Shown here piece by piece: positions 62,401 to 64,000 of a stretch of 64,000 nt of DNA. The first letter of the stretch is position 1; every line of letters starts with the position of its first letter. The DNA comes from Brumimicrobium ulvae (GTDB lineage Bacteria > Bacteroidota > Bacteroidia > Flavobacteriales_D > Crocinitomicaceae), in the NCBI RefSeq assembly GCF_947504225.1, contig NZ_CANNGT010000002.1:186001-250000 (forward strand), read 5' to 3'. A program made the translations under genes and the position numbers. Under the pieces are notes generated by a model. That model saw nothing but the letters and a program-made list of their open reading frames with translations, did no database searches and was not told the origin of the DNA.

Positions 62401-62879
62401 TTTAACATGACAGGATATCCAATTTTTTCAGCTTCTTCAATTGCAATATCAACCGAAGTTAGGTCTTTTTTATTGCTTTCAATAATTGGAATTCCGTTAT
62501 CAATGGCTACTTTTTTCGCCATGACTTTATCTCCCAATGACCTCAAAACAGAAACATCAGGACCAATAAAGATGATTCCATTGTCTTCACAGGCTTGAGC
62601 AAAATCTGCATTTTCAGATAAGAATCCATATCCTGGATGAATGGCATCGATCTTATTTTCTTTGGCCACTTGGATAATCTTGTCAATATCAAGATAAGGT
62701 TTAATTGGGTCATCATCTTCTCCAATTTGATACGCTTCATCCGCTTTGTATCGGTGCAAAGAATACCTGTCTTCAAAAGTGTAAATTCCTACCGTTCTTA
62801 AACCTATTTCTGTGCATGAACGAAAAATTCGAATTGCAATTTCACCTCTATTGGCGACAAGTACTTTTTTAATTTTCAT
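59427..62879 (-). CDS. pyc: Pyruvate carboxylase
   Basis: This 1150-residue enzyme is complete: an ATP-grasp biotin carboxylase domain (KVLVANRGEIAIRIFRSC at the start, GGGGRGMR loop, EVNPRIQVEHTVTE), a carboxyltransferase/HMGL domain (TTMRDAHQSLLATRMRT, KDMAGLLKPYAAKEL, LHTHDT with metal His pair, a conserved Lys region) and a C-terminal biotinyl domain with the biotin-Lys in VIEAMKMGTT. It carboxylates pyruvate to oxaloacetate. A 34-bp palindrome follows the stop. Confidence 0.97.
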   Translation of the reverse strand: MKIKKVLVANRGEIAIRIFRSCTEIGLRTVGIYTFEDRYSLHRYKADEAYQIGEDDDPIKPYLDIDKIIQVAKENKIDAIHPGYGFLSENADFAQACEDNGIIFIGPDVSVLRSLGDKVMAKKVAIDNGIPIIESNKKDLTSVDIAIEEAEKIGYPVMLKAASGGGGRGMRVIHTKADLKQAYPDSKREAKSAFGDDTVFIEKYVQNPKHIEIQILGDEHGNLVHMYERDCSVQRRYQKVIEFAPSVHLSEEVKENLYKYALAIGKAVNYSNAGTVEFLVDEDQSIYFIEVNPRIQVEHTVTEVVTGIDIVKSQIFIAGGYKLSDEQIKIYSQDAIKINGFAVQCRITTEDPKNNFKPDYGTITTYRSGSGFGIRLDAGSVYQGVTVSPFFDSMLTKITANSRTLDGACRKMRRALAEFRVRGVKTNMAFLDNILNDPTFREGKVTVNYIANTPALFNIKEPRNRATKMLNFLGDVIVNGNPDVKIINPNKKLIKPQVPKFDGQAAYPKGTKDLLTELGPEEFSKWLSKEKKIHYTDTTMRDAHQSLLATRMRTYDLEKVAKGFAMNHPEVFSMEVWGGATFDVCMRFLKENPWERLRILREAMPNVLLQMLLRGSNGVGYTAYPDNLIERFVKEAWENGVDIFRIFDSQNWMKSIGPAIEHVRKNTQGLAEGSMCYTGDILDPKADKYTLKYYLNLAKEIENAGAHILAIKDMAGLLKPYAAKELITALKSEIKIPIHLHTHDTSSVQSATYLKAIEAGVDVVDVALGGLSGLTSQPNFNSMVEAMRFQERENKMDIQKLNEYSTYWSDVRDYYYPFESGLKSGTGEVYKHEIPGGQYSNLIPQAQSLGLRDRFTEITDMYAKVNALFGNVIKVTPSSKVVGDMAQYLVSNNITIEEFMEKGETLSFPESVKSFFKGDLGQPVSGFPKDIQKIILRDEQPYTDRPNAHLEPIDFDKEFAEFKKEFGDGMDRALEITDFLSYKLYPKVFTDLYDHYLKFGKVMQIPTKNFFYGIKPGEEIIVELDRGKTLLIQLISITEADDEGEKKVFFKVNGQTRSTNIKDNSIAVEKVVHQKVDKSNPNEVGAPLQGSLSTILVKEGDTVEKNQGLFVIEAMKMGTTICANTDGKVKKIYLKEGTMVHSDDLVVEME

Positions 62880-63316
62880 CTATTGGATTTTTATGATTTT
62901 GGTCAGTGTTTTAAACTGATACCTATAATATCGCATTTTTTGATGAAAATATGACCGAAAACGTCAATTTTTTAGAATTTTTACCAAAATAGTCTTTTTG
63001 TAAATTGAGAAATTAAAGAAAACGCCACAAACTATCCGTTTGAAAAGAAAATAACTTTTTATCGCTCTCAGAAAGAGTTAAAACTATGCTCCCAAAAGGC
63101 CTCGGGATTAGTGCATCTCGCTTTGGCTTCTAAAAACTTATCAGACAGTAGACGTTAGACAAAAATGTTTAACATCTAACATCTAATCTATTTTGTTAAC
63201 TATAGAATTTTTTCTCATGTAAACCTATGGTACTTTTGGTTCATAGTGGTTTAGTTAGCGAAGTGTTATTATAATTTACTATCTTTTCCACATTAAACAA
63301 CGACAGAAAATACAAC
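62880..63316. other. Intergenic region between pyc and the SMR exporter
   Basis: No gene. It holds the pyc upstream region and, near the right end, a -7-like TACTTTTG (63231-63238). AACATCTAACATCTA is a short direct repeat near 63170-63186. I see no riboswitch-like structure. Confidence 0.5.
63231..63238 (+). promoter_or_regulatory. Putative -7 element of the SMR exporter gene
   Basis: TACTTTTG matches TAnnTTTG, about 78 bp before the ATG at 63317; the -33 box is unclear. Confidence 0.4.
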
Positions 63317-63664
63317 ATGAGCATCAATTGGATTATATTGATTATAGGAGGTTTATTTGAAACCGGATTTGCTATAAGCTTAGGTAAAGCACAGCAATCA
63401 TCTGGAAAAGAATTATGGATGTGGCTGATTGCCTTTGCCGTCTGTGTGAGCATCAGTATGTACTTATTGTTTAAAGCCATGGGAGGCGAACATGCCATTC
63501 CTGTAGGAACAGCCTATGCTGTATGGGGAGCAATCGGAGCAATCGGAACAGTAATCGGAGGAATCATTTTATTTAAGGAGCCGATTACTTTTTGGCGCAT
63601 GTTTTTTCTGATGACTTTGGTTATTTCCATTGTTGGCTTGCAAATCGTGAGCAGTAAATCGTAA
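63317..63664 (+). CDS. sugE: SMR-family exporter, SugE/Gdx type
   Basis: This 115-residue protein has four transmembrane helices and the coupling glutamate in GGLFETGFA. IPVGTAYAVWGAIGAIGTVIGGIILF is closer to the guanidinium exporter Gdx (SugE) than to EmrE. Gdx removes guanidinium by proton exchange. Alone, with its own -7 element; no partner subunit is next to it. Confidence 0.85.
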   Translation: MSINWIILIIGGLFETGFAISLGKAQQSSGKELWMWLIAFAVCVSISMYLLFKAMGGEHAIPVGTAYAVWGAIGAIGTVIGGIILFKEPITFWRMFFLMTLVISIVGLQIVSSKS

Positions 63665-63826
63665 CTAGGAGAGCTTTATAAAGGGGACTTCGGGACTTCG
63701 AGAGCTTCAGTCACCTCAGTAGCTGCTTGCATTGAATAAAATTGGAGATAACAAACAGTAAATTTTAACTTAGGCTTTTACTTATTACGGAACACCGCTG
63801 GCTGAGGCTCTCGAAGCAAAGGTGTT

Positions 63827-64000
63827 TTAATTAATCACCAACAGCGGCATATTTCTATTTCGAATCAATAAATCATTGGTCACACTTCCAATAAACAACG
63901 AAGCAATTTTACTGCTTCCTCGTGCTGAAACGACAATGATGTCAAAGTCTTCTTTTTCTGCATGCAATTCAATGGCTTCAACGACCGACAAATCTTTTCT
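63827..64000 (-). CDS. Universal stress protein, C-terminal part (cut by window edge)
   Basis: The last 57 codons read RKDLSVVEAIELHAEKEDFD, then IIVVSARGSSKIASLFIGSV and MPLLVIN before the stop at 63827-63829. IIVVSARGSSKIASLFIGS is the ATP-binding end of an Usp domain (normally G-2x-G-9x-G-S/T; here ARGSSKIASLFIGSVT). The 5' part lies beyond the window. Confidence 0.75.
   Translation of the reverse strand, partial: RKDLSVVEAIELHAEKEDFDIIVVSARGSSKIASLFIGSVTNDLLIRNRNMPLLVIN

Noticed and set aside
63239..63316. Guanidine-sensing riboswitch before the SugE-like gene
   Set aside because: No paired ACGR hairpins or other guanidine aptamer features are visible in the leader.

Overview
The window looks like a chromosomal segment of a member of the Bacteroidota, most likely a flavobacterium-like marine or freshwater lineage; I cannot name the family. 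The signs are low GC content, a Bacteroidota-type -7 promoter element (TAnnTTTG) before many genes, secreted TonB C-terminal-domain proteins, a PKD plus gliding-motility-type C-terminal sorting domain, the DUF4175/RsbW-like/ybeY/mnmG operon, and the SpoIIM/DUF4129/DUF4350/MoxR/DUF58/RDD cluster.

Layout. (1) 1-2.4 kb: five consecutive minus-strand genes for small exported TonB-C proteins. (2) 2.5-6.2 kb: a SWIM/SNF2 helicase. (3) 6.5-13.5 kb: a minus-strand operon of DUF4175, an anti-sigma-like kinase, ybeY, mnmG and a methyltransferase. It carries three parS-like centromere sites, one of them perfect, and a fourth lies at 0.43 kb, which suggests a position near the replication origin. (4) 13.8-15.9 kb: gltX, folB and tRNA-Cys. 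(5) 15.86-20.71 kb: a compact 4.8-kb integrative element in the tRNA-Cys 3' end. It has 29-bp flanking repeats, a tyrosine integrase, an unknown protein, an excisionase-like HTH protein, a second unknown protein and a Rep-like protein, plus integrase arm-site repeats and an iteron-like, GC-rich origin candidate. (6) 20.8-31.8 kb: UspA, a propeller/adenylate cyclase/HD fusion, ferritin, RNase R, RpiB, a LytTR regulator and a thioredoxin-like lipid- or envelope-side protein. (7) 31.9-38.9 kb: an ECF sigma factor with an anti-sigma/PKD/sorting-domain partner, a CotH/lamin-tail protein, an outer-membrane protein, PdxA and an M42 peptidase. (8) 39.2-42.0 kb: a tryptophan-dioxygenase-like protein fused to an NTF2/SnoaL domain, and a PAS histidine kinase. 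(9) 42.1-52.7 kb: a long minus-strand run of glycosyltransferase, oxidoreductase, rsmI, and the RDD/DUF58/MoxR/DUF4350/DUF4129/SpoIIM cluster. (10) 52.8-56.0 kb: two exported proteins of unknown role and a bile-acid-symporter-like protein. (11) 56.2-57.3 kb: a small accessory pocket with an acetyltransferase, an attC-like structured repeat and a restriction-enzyme remnant. (12) 57.3-64 kb: an M1 peptidase, pyruvate carboxylase, an SMR exporter and the end of a second UspA gene.

The most notable items are the parS cluster, the tRNA-Cys element (whose insertion rebuilds both the tRNA and its terminator), the dioxygenase/NTF2 fusion, the cyclase/HD sensor fusion, and the attC-like acetyltransferase cassette. 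All functional calls come from reading sequence and motifs; no database search was run.
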